NCBI RefSeq assembly: GCF_008704395.1
Contig: NZ_CP023695.1
Coordinates: 992,001 to 1,056,000 of the forward strand
Source of the DNA: Streptomyces alboniger
GTDB lineage: Bacteria > Actinomycetota > Actinomycetes > Streptomycetales > Streptomycetaceae
Direction of reading: 5' to 3'
DNA: 64,000 nucleotides
The notes beneath the pieces were generated by a model. It did no database searches. It was not told where the DNA came from and saw nothing but the letters and a program-made list of their open reading frames with translations. The number at the start of each line of letters is the position of its first letter. The first letter of the stretch is position 1. Positions 14,979 through 23,829 of the stretch are shown here, piece after piece. Made by a program: the position numbers and the translations under genes.

Positions 14979-17105
14979 ATGGCCCCAAGCACGGTTGACA
15001 AGGAGCGGTACCACGGAGACGGGGGATCCAGTCGGATGGACAGTGCGGAAGACGTGCCGCTGTACGGCAGGGACCCTCTCCTGCGCGCGCTCGTCCCGCG
15101 GCTGACCGGCCTCAAGTACGACGAACGCGCGCGCACCGCACGCGAGTTCCAGCACGACCTGCCCGTCGTCCTGGTGACGGGGCGGCACGGCATGGGGCGC
15201 AGCGCCGTGCTGCGAGAGCTGGCCGCGCACTACCGCGACCGGCTTCCTCTCGCCCATGTCAGGATCGCGCCCGCCGGTTACACGTCGTTCTCGCCGGCCG
15301 CATCCGACGCCGACGGTGACGTCGCCACCGATCTGGTCGGCGTCCTCATGGAGCTGGCGCGTCAGCTGGCGCCTTCCTACCGGCGCCCCTTCCCCGTTCT
15401 GCTGCCCGGCCTGTTCGCCGTCTCCAGCTGGGACCCGGGAGACGACGCCGACCGGGACGCGGCCTGTCTGCGGCTGGCCCGGCTGCTGATCGCCTGCCAC
15501 CTGGCCGACGGGCCCGAACAGGAGCTGCGCCAGGCGTGGGCCGGCGCGGTCGAGGCCCGTGTCGAACCGGTCGTCCCCCGGGCGCCCGGGGGGCCGGGGA
15601 GCGGAGCCGCGAGCATCTCCCGCGCGCTGCACCGCGAGTACGCGCACCGGTACCGCGCGGGCGCCGAGCGGGACTGGTACCGCGGCCGCTTCCCCCAGCT
15701 CACCGAGGACGCCGACCCCGTGGAGCTGCTCGGTGACTGGTACCACCAGGGCGGGGACTACCGGCGGTCGGTCGAGCGGACGCTCGTGGCCGCTTTCCGG
15801 CACGATGTCGCCGGTTCCTACGGCCGGTTGCAGCGCTGGAACCGCGAGCCGTGGCCCCTGGTGCTCCTCGACGACGTGCATCTGCCCGCCGGGCGGCGCT
15901 TCCTCGACCTGCTCCTCGAACACCGGGCGATGCCCGAGTCCCCGGAGCGCGAGGAACTGGTCGTCGTGGCCACCCGGCTCGGCGAACCGCCGGGCAACGA
16001 CCCCGGCCCGGTCCGGCGCCAACTGGCCGATCTGGTGCGCACGTCCGGCTGGGAGCGCCGCGGCACCACGCCGTCCGCGGGCCTGCTCACCGTCCCCCTC
16101 ACCCCGTTGAGCCGCGACGACGTCCTGCCGCTTCTGGAAGCCGGTTCGGCGGGCGCTCCCCTCCACCCCTATCTCGCCTCCGCCCTGCACACGCTGACCG
16201 GCGGCCATCCCGCGGCGACGACCATGCTCTGCTCCGCGGTGCGCGCCGCGACCCGCGCGGGTCTGGCCGTGGCGCCGCGGGACCTCCTCGAACTGTCCGC
16301 GAAGGACGGCCGCCCCGTCGGCGAGGCGCTGCTGGAGCGGCTGCTCCCGGACCGGCGCCAGCGTGACCGGCTGACGCTCCTGTCCCTGGCGAGGGACAGC
16401 ACGGCCGCCGAGGAGCTGGCGACCCGGCTGCGTCTTGAGGGCCCGGAGCAGCTGCCCGCGAACGCGGTCACCGACTACCTCGAACAGCAGCACTGGCAGC
16501 GCCTGACGCCGCCCGAGAGCCCGCTGGTGACGGACCCGCTCCTCCAGAAACTCCTGGTGCACGAGGCCCGTCGGCTCTCCCCGGGGCCCGACGACAGCCG
16601 GGGCTGGCAGGAGATCCACCGTTTCCTGCACGACCACCACGCCCGGCGCGCCGACGAGGGCGAGGCCGACGCCCTGCGGCACATGCTCGCCGCGGGCGGC
16701 GTCGAGACGGTGGTGGCCTCGCTGGCGGAGTCGTTCCAGTCCGAGCGGGACGAGCGGGGCGCGGGGCACTGGCTGCGCTGTCTGCGGCATGCCGCGACCG
16801 CGCCCACACCGCCCGCGCGGGACTGGGAGGACGACCGTCTGCGGATCGCGCTCGGGGCGCACGACGGCCGCCGCTACGCCCATCTCGACGACACCGAGCG
16901 GTGCGTCAACCGACTGCTGCACGCCTTGTGGTACCTGTCCGAGCCGCACACGGAGCCGGATCCCGACACGTGCACGGCCATCGAGCAGGAGCTGGCCTAT
17001 CTCTCCCTGCGCCATCCTTCCTGGCGCGTCACGCTCGGCCAGGCGGCCCGCCGATGGCCCGCCGCCGCCCGGGACAAGCGCCCCCTCCCCATACCAGGAC
17101 AGTGA
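14979..17105 (+). CDS. large STAND/AAA-like ATPase with altered P-loop
   Basis: A 708-residue cytosolic protein I cannot assign to a named family. After a YGRD motif typical of STAND modules it has a P-loop-like GRHGMGRS (residues 68-75) in which Arg replaces the usual Lys. A Walker-B-like LVLLDDVHLP (about residues 290-299) follows. No membrane segment is visible; the C-terminal third is helical and rich in Arg and Glu. An alternative start at 15036 (19 codons in) also has an upstream GGGGGA. The next gene, a membrane-anchored ligand-binding protein, begins 7 bases after its stop, so they are co-translated and may form a receptor-ATPase pair. Confidence 0.75.
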   Translation: MAPSTVDKERYHGDGGSSRMDSAEDVPLYGRDPLLRALVPRLTGLKYDERARTAREFQHDLPVVLVTGRHGMGRSAVLRELAAHYRDRLPLAHVRIAPAGYTSFSPAASDADGDVATDLVGVLMELARQLAPSYRRPFPVLLPGLFAVSSWDPGDDADRDAACLRLARLLIACHLADGPEQELRQAWAGAVEARVEPVVPRAPGGPGSGAASISRALHREYAHRYRAGAERDWYRGRFPQLTEDADPVELLGDWYHQGGDYRRSVERTLVAAFRHDVAGSYGRLQRWNREPWPLVLLDDVHLPAGRRFLDLLLEHRAMPESPEREELVVVATRLGEPPGNDPGPVRRQLADLVRTSGWERRGTTPSAGLLTVPLTPLSRDDVLPLLEAGSAGAPLHPYLASALHTLTGGHPAATTMLCSAVRAATRAGLAVAPRDLLELSAKDGRPVGEALLERLLPDRRQRDRLTLLSLARDSTAAEELATRLRLEGPEQLPANAVTDYLEQQHWQRLTPPESPLVTDPLLQKLLVHEARRLSPGPDDSRGWQEIHRFLHDHHARRADEGEADALRHMLAAGGVETVVASLAESFQSERDERGAGHWLRCLRHAATAPTPPARDWEDDRLRIALGAHDGRRYAHLDDTERCVNRLLHALWYLSEPHTEPDPDTCTAIEQELAYLSLRHPSWRVTLGQAARRWPAAARDKRPLPIPGQ

Positions 17106-17111
17106 GGAAGC

Positions 17112-18713
17112 ATGCTGTTCCGTCGCCATCCCCGCGAGTGGGGACCGATCGAGTGGGCCGCCGTTCTGGGTCTGGCCCTGGTGGCCGGGGTCGCCGTCGT
17201 CGTCGTCACCCTCGGCGCGCGCGGGCCCGGCAAGTGCGGTGACGACCTGCGCGAGCTGGGCGGGGACTGTGTCGGGGTGACCGAGAGCGCCTTCCACGCC
17301 GACCCGCGCCTCAAGAGCCTCATCGCGGCGGTGGCCGAGGAGAACGCGGAGGTGAGGCGGGACGCCGAGTCGCCCGCGGACAACGGCGCCAAGATCCCGT
17401 ACGTGCGGATCGCGCTGATGATGCCGTACACCTCGGACGAGTCCAGCGCGATGACCACCGACATGATCCGCCGCGCTCTGGCCGGGGCGCTGGCCGCTCA
17501 GCAGGAGGCCAACAGCGGTAGCGGGCCCCACTACCAGCTGCTCCTGGCTCCCGACGGCCGCAACCTCGACCACTGGGAGCCCGTGGTCGAGCGGCTCAGC
17601 GAGCTGGCCAAGGACAAGAGCGCCCCGCTGGTCGGCGTGACGGGGATTCCCAGCAGCACTCCGGAGACACGGCGGACGATCGCCGCGCTCAGCGAGCACG
17701 GCATCCCCACCGTCGGGCCCGTCATCACCGCGGCCGACATGAACGCCGGCCACTTCTTCAAGACGTCCCCGAACAACGACCAGTTCGCCCGCGCCCTGAA
17801 GCAGTACCTCGAGAAGCGGCCCGAGCGGGGCAAGGGCTTCCTGGTCTGGGACAACCGCAGCGAGGACGTGTACTCGCGGAATTTGCGGCGGGTCTTCGAG
17901 AAGCACTTCGACGACGCGTACGACTTCAAGGGCCACAACTCCAACTTCACGGGCTCCTCCGGCGCCGACAAGGGCATCCCCCAGCGGTTCACCGACGCCG
18001 TGCAGAAGATCTGCACGGCCCGGTCCGACACCGTCTTCTTCGCCGGACGCGACCAGGACCTGCCGGCCTTCGTCAAACGCCTGGCGCAGGAGGGCGATTG
18101 CGGCCGCGGCTCGGTCCTGCGCCTGCTCAAGGTGGGCATCGGCCTCGAACCGACCCTCACCACGGACGAGACCACGCGCTGGCTCAAGGAGGCGCGGGCC
18201 ACGATCGTCGACGCGTCGTCCGTGGATCCGGCCTGGTGGGACGGTAAGAACGATCCGCCGCGGGCGCTCGGCCGCTTCCTCGACCGCTTCGGCAAGCTGG
18301 ACAGGCAGCACGAGTTGGGGACCGCGCCGCTCAACGACGGGTACGCGGTGATGTACCACGACGCGTTCACGCTGCTCGCCGACGCCGTGGACCGCACGTA
18401 CAGCGAGATCAACGAAGGCGCGGGGAAGCCGAAGGGGAAGGGTGCTCCGCTGATCCCGACGAAGAACGACGTCTACAACACCCTGATCATGCCGAGCATC
18501 TCCGCGAACGGGTGCAGCAACTGCCTGCGGGGCGCCGCGGGCAGTTACGGCTTCGAGGGTCCGGGGGCGAACGACCAGTGGGCGGTCTGCAAGCCGGTGC
18601 CGATCGTCGAGTACCCGGCCGCCAGGAGCGGTAGGGCGTCGAAGGAACCTCTGCCGCTGTACCGGACGTTCAGGGACGGCGACAAGGGCGGCAAGAAGGC
18701 CTGCCCGGACTGA
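17112..18713 (+). CDS. membrane-anchored type I periplasmic-binding-fold receptor
   Basis: A 533-residue protein with a 12-residue basic cytoplasmic tail, one membrane helix (about residues 13-37) and a large extracellular domain of the branched-chain amino acid receptor fold (IALMMPYTSDESS, then ITAADMNAGHFFKTSPNND and a Rossmann-like second lobe). Cysteines at several places suggest disulfides. It is not a lipoprotein and no ABC permease or ATPase for transport is nearby. GAGGAAG precedes the ATG. Together with the upstream ATPase it looks like a sensor rather than an importer. The hairpin at 18723-18741 probably ends the transcript. Confidence 0.8.
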   Translation: MLFRRHPREWGPIEWAAVLGLALVAGVAVVVVTLGARGPGKCGDDLRELGGDCVGVTESAFHADPRLKSLIAAVAEENAEVRRDAESPADNGAKIPYVRIALMMPYTSDESSAMTTDMIRRALAGALAAQQEANSGSGPHYQLLLAPDGRNLDHWEPVVERLSELAKDKSAPLVGVTGIPSSTPETRRTIAALSEHGIPTVGPVITAADMNAGHFFKTSPNNDQFARALKQYLEKRPERGKGFLVWDNRSEDVYSRNLRRVFEKHFDDAYDFKGHNSNFTGSSGADKGIPQRFTDAVQKICTARSDTVFFAGRDQDLPAFVKRLAQEGDCGRGSVLRLLKVGIGLEPTLTTDETTRWLKEARATIVDASSVDPAWWDGKNDPPRALGRFLDRFGKLDRQHELGTAPLNDGYAVMYHDAFTLLADAVDRTYSEINEGAGKPKGKGAPLIPTKNDVYNTLIMPSISANGCSNCLRGAAGSYGFEGPGANDQWAVCKPVPIVEYPAARSGRASKEPLPLYRTFRDGDKGGKKACPD

Positions 18714-18722
18714 GCACTTCGT

Positions 18723-18741
18723 ACGGCACGGGCCGTGCCGT
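18723..18741 (+). terminator. perfect hairpin after the receptor gene
   Basis: ACGGCACGG, one G, then CCGTGCCGT. It begins 10 bases after the receptor stop and has no U-tract, as is usual for terminators in this GC range. Confidence 0.5.
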
Positions 18742-18770
18742 TGTCAGTGGCGGCTGGCAGCCTGGGCGGC

Positions 18771-19058
18771 ATGGAGAGCGACGACGAGCAGTTGCTGCGC
18801 GGCCGGGTCTACGGCCAGGATCACGACAGTCCGGGCCCGCGGCCGGGGCAGCGCTACGCCGAGCTGGTCGGCGGCCCGCTGGACGGCCTGCTCCTGGACG
18901 TCACCGCGTGGACGAGCGCGGACTGGGTGCGGGCCGAGTCGGACACGGGGATCGCGCTGCCCACCGAGTTGGGGCGGTTCGGCGCCGGGGGCCGGGCGAT
19001 GTACCGCCCCCGGCGGGGCGATCCGCGCCGCTTCGACTGGTCCGAGGACATTTTTTGA
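18771..19058 (+). CDS. small conserved hypothetical protein
   Basis: A 95-residue soluble protein with no motif I recognise. It is rich in Asp, Arg and Gly, has a YAELVGGPLDGLLLDVTAW segment and ends in FDWSEDIF. No ribosome binding site precedes the ATG; a GTG at 18735 is an alternative. It sits between the receptor gene and the ABC-F leader. The final codons are unusually T-rich (TTTTTT before the stop). Confidence 0.55.
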   Translation: MESDDEQLLRGRVYGQDHDSPGPRPGQRYAELVGGPLDGLLLDVTAWTSADWVRAESDTGIALPTELGRFGAGGRAMYRPRRGDPRRFDWSEDIF

Positions 19059-19082
19059 AGCGTGCGCGCCGGGCCTCGGCGG

Positions 19083-19088
19083 TAATAT
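19083..19088 (+). promoter_or_regulatory. -10 box of a leaderless leader-peptide transcript
   Basis: TAATAT lies seven bases before the ATG of the 14-codon leader, so transcription would start at or next to the A of that ATG. A T-rich run (19051-19056) lies just upstream of the -35 zone, a layout seen at WhiB7/WblC-controlled promoters; that link is inference. Confidence 0.5.
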
Positions 19089-19095
19089 GACTGTC

Positions 19096-19140
19096 ATGGC
19101 ACGAGGTATCTGGTCGCAGAAGGTCCGCTCCGCCCGCTGA
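19096..19140 (+). CDS. 14-residue leader peptide of the ABC-F gene
   Basis: The reading frame encodes MARGIWSQKVRSAR and stops 101 bases before the ABC-F start. It has no ribosome binding site but follows a good -10 box at leaderless spacing. Its last codons contain GCTCCGC (19127-19133), a perfect complement of GCGGAGC (19230-19236), the ABC-F ribosome binding site. This is the layout of translation attenuation: a ribosome stalled by an antibiotic on the leader would free the downstream site. The region between also offers hairpins (GCCGGGCGG pairing with CTGCCCGGC). Expression of the peptide is not shown. Confidence 0.6.
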   Translation: MARGIWSQKVRSAR

Positions 19141-19241
19141 CGGCGGCGCCCCTTCCCTGCTGAATGCGCGCTCGCCGTCCCGGTTCCCGCCGGGCGGCCC
19201 CTTCTTGCTGCCCGGCTCCACTGCGAGCTGCGGAGCATCCG

Positions 19242-20915
19242 TTGAACCTCAACCCGACCCCCGAAGCCCTGTCCCTGCCCGTCCGGGCAGGCGGCGGCGC
19301 GCACGTCCGTGCCGAGGGCGTCACCGTCAGCCGCGGGTTCCGGCGCGTCCTGGACGACGTCTCCCTCACCGTCTCCGCCCGGTCCCGGGTCGCCGTCGTC
19401 GGCGAGAACGGCCGCGGCAAGACGACGTTGCTGCACGTCCTCGCCGGAGTGCTCACGCCCGACGAGGGCAGCGTGCACCGGGCCGGCACGATCGGCCTGG
19501 CCCGCCAGGAGCTGTCCGCGCGGGACGGTGAGACCGTCGGCACCCTGACCTCCGAGGCGCTCGCCGCCTCGCTCACGGCACTCGCCGCGCTGGACGAGGC
19601 GACCCTCGCGCTGGCCGCGGGCGAGCCCACCGCCGACGACCGCTACGCCCTCGCGCTCGACGCCGCCACCCGGCTCGACGCGTGGGACGCCGAACGCCGC
19701 GTCGATGTCGCCCTGGAAGCCCTCGGCGCCTGCACCGACCGCGACCGCCCGCTGTCGACGCTGTCGGTCGGGCAGCGCTACCGGGTCCGCCTCGCGTGCC
19801 TGCTCGGCGCGCGCCACGACGTCCTGCTCCTGGACGAGCCGACCAATCACCTCGACGCCGGCGGCCTCGACTTCCTGACCCGCAGGCTGCGCGAGCACGA
19901 CGGCGGCCTCGCCGTCGTCAGCCACGACCGGGCGTTGCTGCGCGATGTCGCCGACCGGTTCCTCGACCTGGATCCGGCCCGCGACGGGAAGCCGCGCCTG
20001 TACGCGGGTGGCTACGACGCCTGGCAGGACGCCCGGCGCCGCGAGCGTGAACGCTGGGAGCAGGACCACGAGGAGCAGCAGGCCGAGCACCGGCGGCTGA
20101 AGGACTCCGTGGCGAGGGCCCGCGACCGGCTCTCCACCGGCTGGCGTCCTGACAAGGGGACCGGCAAGCACCAGCGCCAGTCCCGCGCGCCGGGCGTCGT
20201 ACAGGCCCTGAAGCGGCAGCAGGACGCCCTGGAGGCGCACCGGATCGACGTACCGGAGCCGCCGCCCGCACTGCGCTGGCCGGATCCGGGTGTCCGGCCC
20301 GGCGCCCCGCAGGTGCGGGCGCACGGCGTCGCGGTCGGCGGACGGCTCGCGGGACCCGTCGACCTCGCCGTCGACGGCGGCGACCGGCTGCTCGTCACCG
20401 GGCCGAACGGCGCCGGGAAGTCCACGCTGCTCGCGGTCCTCGCCGGGGCGATCAGGCCGACGGACGGGCACGTCCGTGCGGCGCGCGGGGCGCGGATCGT
20501 CCGGGTGACCCAGGAGACCGCCGCGTACGACCCCGGCCTCACCGCCCGCGAGGTGCACGCCCGCCACGTGGGACGGCTGGTGGCGCGTGGCGTGCTCCGC
20601 GACGCCGACGCGGTCCCGCTCGGGGCGCTCGGCCTGCTGGACTCCGACGCGGTGCGCACGCCGGTCGGGCGCATGTCGCAGGGGCAGCGGCGGCGCCTCG
20701 ACCTGGCGCTCGCGCTGGCCGGCCGGCCCGGTCTCATCCTGCTCGACGAGCCGACCAACCATCTGTCGTCGACGCTCGTGGACGAGGTGACGGAGGCGAT
20801 CCGCGCCACGAGCGCCGCGGTCGTCGTCGCGACGCACGACCGGCAGTTGCTGCGGGACCTCGCGCACTGGCCGCGTCTGGAGGTCGGTGCCTCTGCCGGG
20901 GTCAGGGCACGGTGA
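19242..20915 (+). CDS. ABC-F family ATPase (probable ribosome protection)
   Basis: A 557-residue protein with two ABC domains and no membrane segment. Domain 1 has GENGRGKTT, signature [12 protein letters not shown] and [11 protein letters not shown]; domain 2 has GPNGAGKST, signature [12 protein letters not shown] and [12 protein letters not shown] basic linker of about 90 residues lies between them, the segment that reaches the peptidyl-transferase centre in antibiotic-resistance ABC-F proteins. The TTG start at 19242 follows CGGAG by seven bases. A leader peptide upstream suggests induction by ribosome-targeting antibiotics. Its 3' end overlaps the convergent DhaK-DhaL gene by 14 bases. 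Confidence 0.88.
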   Translation: MNLNPTPEALSLPVRAGGGAHVRAEGVTVSRGFRRVLDDVSLTVSARSRVAVVGENGRGKTTLLHVLAGVLTPDEGSVHRAGTIGLARQELSARDGETVGTLTSEALAASLTALAALDEATLALAAGEPTADDRYALALDAATRLDAWDAERRVDVALEALGACTDRDRPLSTLSVGQRYRVRLACLLGARHDVLLLDEPTNHLDAGGLDFLTRRLREHDGGLAVVSHDRALLRDVADRFLDLDPARDGKPRLYAGGYDAWQDARRRERERWEQDHEEQQAEHRRLKDSVARARDRLSTGWRPDKGTGKHQRQSRAPGVVQALKRQQDALEAHRIDVPEPPPALRWPDPGVRPGAPQVRAHGVAVGGRLAGPVDLAVDGGDRLLVTGPNGAGKSTLLAVLAGAIRPTDGHVRAARGARIVRVTQETAAYDPGLTAREVHARHVGRLVARGVLRDADAVPLGALGLLDSDAVRTPVGRMSQGQRRRLDLALALAGRPGLILLDEPTNHLSSTLVDEVTEAIRATSAAVVVATHDRQLLRDLAHWPRLEVGASAGVRAR

Positions 20916-22635
20916 TGTACCCCGGGGCGGGCAGGCGCGTGGCCGTGGTGGGCTCGTGGATGTCGGCCAGGGCCATGAAGAGCAGGGCCACGGCGAGGGC
21001 GCCGGGGTCCGGGACGCCGAGGGCGTGGTCCCCCACGTAGCTGGCCCGGCCGCGGCGGGGCCGCAGGGAGGCGGTGGCGAGCGCCCCGCGGATGGCCGCC
21101 TGGGCCGCTTCGGTGAGAGGCGCCTCGGCGGCCTCGTCCCGCGCGGAGGCGGCCAGCGACTGTGCGGCGGGGGCGAGGGCGTCGACCAGCGTGCAGTCGC
21201 CGGGGCTCGCGCCGCCGACCCGGTGGATGGCGGCGAATCCGGCCTCGGCGGCCTGCGCGAGCTCGGCTGCCGACGGTGCCCGGCCGTCCGCGGGCGAGGC
21301 CGAGGCCAGGTGCTGGAAGAGGAGGCCGAACAGCGGGCCGCTGGTGCCGCCGACGTCGTTGAGGAAGGCCTCGGCGAGGGCCGCCGTGCCGTCCAGGCCG
21401 CGCTCGTCGGCCAGCTTCACCGCCCGCCGTACGCCGCCCGCGAGGTTGTCGCCGAAGTCGCCGTCGCCGACGAGCTGATCGAGCTTGGTCAGGTTGTCGC
21501 GGACCTGCGTGACCGTCTGGGCGTAGCGGTCGAGGAGGGCCCGGTCGCCGCTCGGGTCCGACGCGGGGGCGGTGTCCCCCGGCGAGGCCGACGGGGCCGC
21601 GGACTCCTGCGGGGACCGCTCCAGGCCTTCGGCGGTGAGGGTGGGGCGCGGCAGGACGAGCGGGGTGCGGGTCGGGGCGGTCCACAGCTCGGCCCAGCCC
21701 TCGTCGAGCCGCGTCAGGGTGAGGGAGAAGCCCGCCATGTCCAGGGCGGCGGTGTAGGTGCCGGGCACGATGAGGACCGGCCGGACGCCGCGGGCGATCA
21801 GCTCGTCGTTGAGCAGGACGCCGATGGCGTTCAGCTCCAGCTCCGTGGTGGCGCCGAGGCCGTTGACGAGGGCGAGGACCTCGCTGGGGCCCTCGGGGAG
21901 CGCGTCGAGGAGGTCGTCGGTCATCCGCCGGACGAGGTCGCCGATGGCGGGGCGGGCGATGGTGCGGGTGCCGCGTTCGCCGTGGATGCCGACGCCGTAG
22001 TCGAGGGTGCCCTCGTCCAGGGTGAAGGCCGGGCCGGCGGTGGTGGGCGAGGTCTGGGCGCGGGCGGCGACCGCGATGCTGCGGGACGCGGCCACGATCC
22101 GCCGTCCCAGACCGGCCAGTTCTTCCAGCGTGGCGCCCCGGTCGGCGGCGGCGCCCAGCAGCTTCTCGACGACCACCGTGGCGGCGGTGCCCCGGCGGCC
22201 GGTCGCGCTGTCCACGCTGTCGGTCGCGAGGTCGTCGTCGACCAGCACCGTGGCGACCGGGATCCCGTCGTGCCGCAGGCGCTCCGCCGCGATCTGAAAG
22301 TTGATCACGTCGCCCGTGTAGTTCTTGATGATGAGCAGGACGCCGCCGCTCTTGGCCGCGGCCGCGCTCGCCTCGTAGATCTGCCGGTTGTGCGGGGAGG
22401 CGAAGATCTCGCCGGGACAGACGGCGTCCAGTCCCCCGCGCCCCAGGAGCCCGGTGTGCAGGGGCTCGTGGCCCGAGCCGCCGCCCGAGACCAGCGCGAC
22501 GACGCGGTCGGGGTGCGGGTCGCGCGCCCGCAGGTACAGGGGGGAGCTGTGCACCTCGATCATCCCGGAGTGGGCGAGGGCCAGACCGCGGGCGGCGGTC
22601 AGCACGGGGTGGGTCTCCGGCAGGAAGTAGCTCAT
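20902..22635 (-). CDS. dihydroxyacetone kinase, fused DhaK-DhaL
   Basis: A 577-residue ATP-dependent dihydroxyacetone kinase. The N-terminal DhaK domain has GGGSGHEP and the substrate-binding His218 (GIHGE). A linker rich in Ala, Ser and Pro (about residues 345-372) joins it to a DhaL domain with the Mg-ATP motif DGDFGDN. Fusion of both halves marks the ATP-dependent type rather than the phosphotransferase-linked one. It feeds dihydroxyacetone into glycolysis as its phosphate. The upstream region carries a 22-base tandem repeat. Confidence 0.93.
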   Translation of the reverse strand: MSYFLPETHPVLTAARGLALAHSGMIEVHSSPLYLRARDPHPDRVVALVSGGGSGHEPLHTGLLGRGGLDAVCPGEIFASPHNRQIYEASAAAAKSGGVLLIIKNYTGDVINFQIAAERLRHDGIPVATVLVDDDLATDSVDSATGRRGTAATVVVEKLLGAAADRGATLEELAGLGRRIVAASRSIAVAARAQTSPTTAGPAFTLDEGTLDYGVGIHGERGTRTIARPAIGDLVRRMTDDLLDALPEGPSEVLALVNGLGATTELELNAIGVLLNDELIARGVRPVLIVPGTYTAALDMAGFSLTLTRLDEGWAELWTAPTRTPLVLPRPTLTAEGLERSPQESAAPSASPGDTAPASDPSGDRALLDRYAQTVTQVRDNLTKLDQLVGDGDFGDNLAGGVRRAVKLADERGLDGTAALAEAFLNDVGGTSGPLFGLLFQHLASASPADGRAPSAAELAQAAEAGFAAIHRVGGASPGDCTLVDALAPAAQSLAASARDEAAEAPLTEAAQAAIRGALATASLRPRRGRASYVGDHALGVPDPGALAVALLFMALADIHEPTTATRLPAPGYITVP

Positions 22636-23006
22636 CGGTGAGTCTCTCCGTACGTGTGCGGGGCCTGCGGCGGGTGTGCGGTGGCGCAGGGTGTGCGGCC
22701 CTTGGGGGGCGTGGCCTTTCGGTGGGGCGGGTGCGGCCTCTCGGTGCGGCTGGTGCGGCCTCTCGGTGTGGCTGGTGCGGCCTCTCGGTGTGGCTGGTGC
22801 GGCCTTTGGGGCGCGGCGCCCACCATGGACCTCCTCCCGCCGTGAAGAACGGCACGCTCCGCTACCGGCATTCTCCCGTTCCGGTCCTCGGTTTTCTGTG
22901 CGACGCTGTCAACCTGCCTCGGCCCGGGCGCGCGATCGCGCAGGCCACGCGCTCCCGCCCGTCCGACAGCCCCCTCATCGGCCCCATCTTTGCGAGGTCT
23001 TTACCC
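22636..23006. other. 371-base gap with 22-base tandem repeats
   Basis: Divergent gap between dhaK-dhaL and the MmyB-type regulator. It contains 3.5 copies of a 22-base GGTGCGGCCTCTCGGTGTGGCT-like unit at 22730-22805 and degenerate copies just before. Open frames here follow the repeat and look non-coding. I see no clear promoter. Confidence 0.6.
22730..22805. repeat. 22-base tandem repeat, 3.5 copies
   Basis: Copies at 22730-22751, 22752-22773 and 22774-22795, plus a partial copy to about 22805. Copies 2 and 3 are identical and copy 1 differs by one base. It lies in the leader of the minus-strand dihydroxyacetone kinase gene. Confidence 0.85.
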
Positions 23007-23819
23007 TTGCCCGACGCACGACGCGAAGACCTCGGGCGGATGCTGCGCGCCTGGCGGATGGCGCGGGACCCGCGACTGCTGCCGGACCCCGTCCCGTTCC
23101 GCGGCCACCGCAGCTATCTCACGCAGCTCGACATGGCCCTGCTCCTCGGCGTGTCCGAGCGCTGGTACCGCGCGCTGGAGCGGGGCGAGGACCGCGGGTA
23201 CGCGCCGGAGATGATCGCCGGGGTGGCCCGGATCCTGGACCTCTCCCCCGCGCGGGCGGACGCCCTGTACCGCGGCACGGGGCACCGGCCGCCACGCCGC
23301 CCGGCCGGCGACGCGGGGTCCGCGGGGTCCGGTCCCGACGAGGCGATGCTCGATCTGCTGCACCAGCAGCGCCGCGTGAGCTGGATCTGCGACCAGGCCT
23401 GGGACGTGGTCGCGGCCAACGCCGTGGCCGCGCGCCACTGCCCCTGGCTGGTCCACCCGGACGCGAACGTCATGACCTGGGCCTTCTCGCCGCAGGCCCG
23501 CTATCAGCTGCGGGACTGGGAGACCCGCTGGGCCGGTCCGCTGCTCGCCCGGCTGCGCCTGGCCTGGCAGCGCTGGCCGGACAACGAACGCCTGGACGAG
23601 GTGGTGCGGGCCGTGCGCGGCGAGCCGGGCGTCGCCGCGCTGTGGGACGGCGCGGCCGACGTCCCGGACCCGGATGACGCGCGGGCCCGCCCGATGTACT
23701 TCCCGCTGGTCTCGCCCGACCCGGTCGACGTACGCGTCATGGCCTACGGCCGTTTCGACGACACCGCGCTGCGCTGGATCGTCCTGACGCCCCTGGACAC
23801 GGGCGTCACCTTCCCCTGA
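23007..23819 (+). CDS. XRE-type regulator with MmyB-like ligand domain
   Basis: About 270 residues. The N-terminal helix-turn-helix reads LTQLDMALLLGVSERWYRALERGEDRGYAPEMI; the C-terminal part is the MmyB-like ligand-binding domain (VVAANAVAARHCPW, the RW-rich middle, LVSPDPVDVRVMAYGRFDD). In this family the domain binds lipid-like molecules. The start is uncertain: I favour the TTG at 23007 with GAGG upstream. A longer start would take in the tandem repeat and a TTA codon at 23001, which in Streptomyces would make it dependent on the bldA tRNA. It is divergent from dhaK-dhaL. Confidence 0.82.
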   Translation: MPDARREDLGRMLRAWRMARDPRLLPDPVPFRGHRSYLTQLDMALLLGVSERWYRALERGEDRGYAPEMIAGVARILDLSPARADALYRGTGHRPPRRPAGDAGSAGSGPDEAMLDLLHQQRRVSWICDQAWDVVAANAVAARHCPWLVHPDANVMTWAFSPQARYQLRDWETRWAGPLLARLRLAWQRWPDNERLDEVVRAVRGEPGVAALWDGAADVPDPDDARARPMYFPLVSPDPVDVRVMAYGRFDDTALRWIVLTPLDTGVTFP

Positions 23820-23829
23820 CCCGGGGATG

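Noticed and set aside
11624..15193. A very long open frame (1189 codons) on the minus strand opposite the NACHT gene
   Set aside because: It is the GC-rich shadow of the NACHT frame; it has no motifs, a low-complexity Gln/Arg composition and no ribosome binding site.
14655..18359. A 1234-codon minus-strand frame over the ATPase and receptor genes
   Set aside because: The plus-strand genes have clear domains, starts and spacing; this frame is their mirror shadow.
22730..22805. CRISPR array
   Set aside because: Repeats are back to back without spacers; it is a simple tandem repeat.
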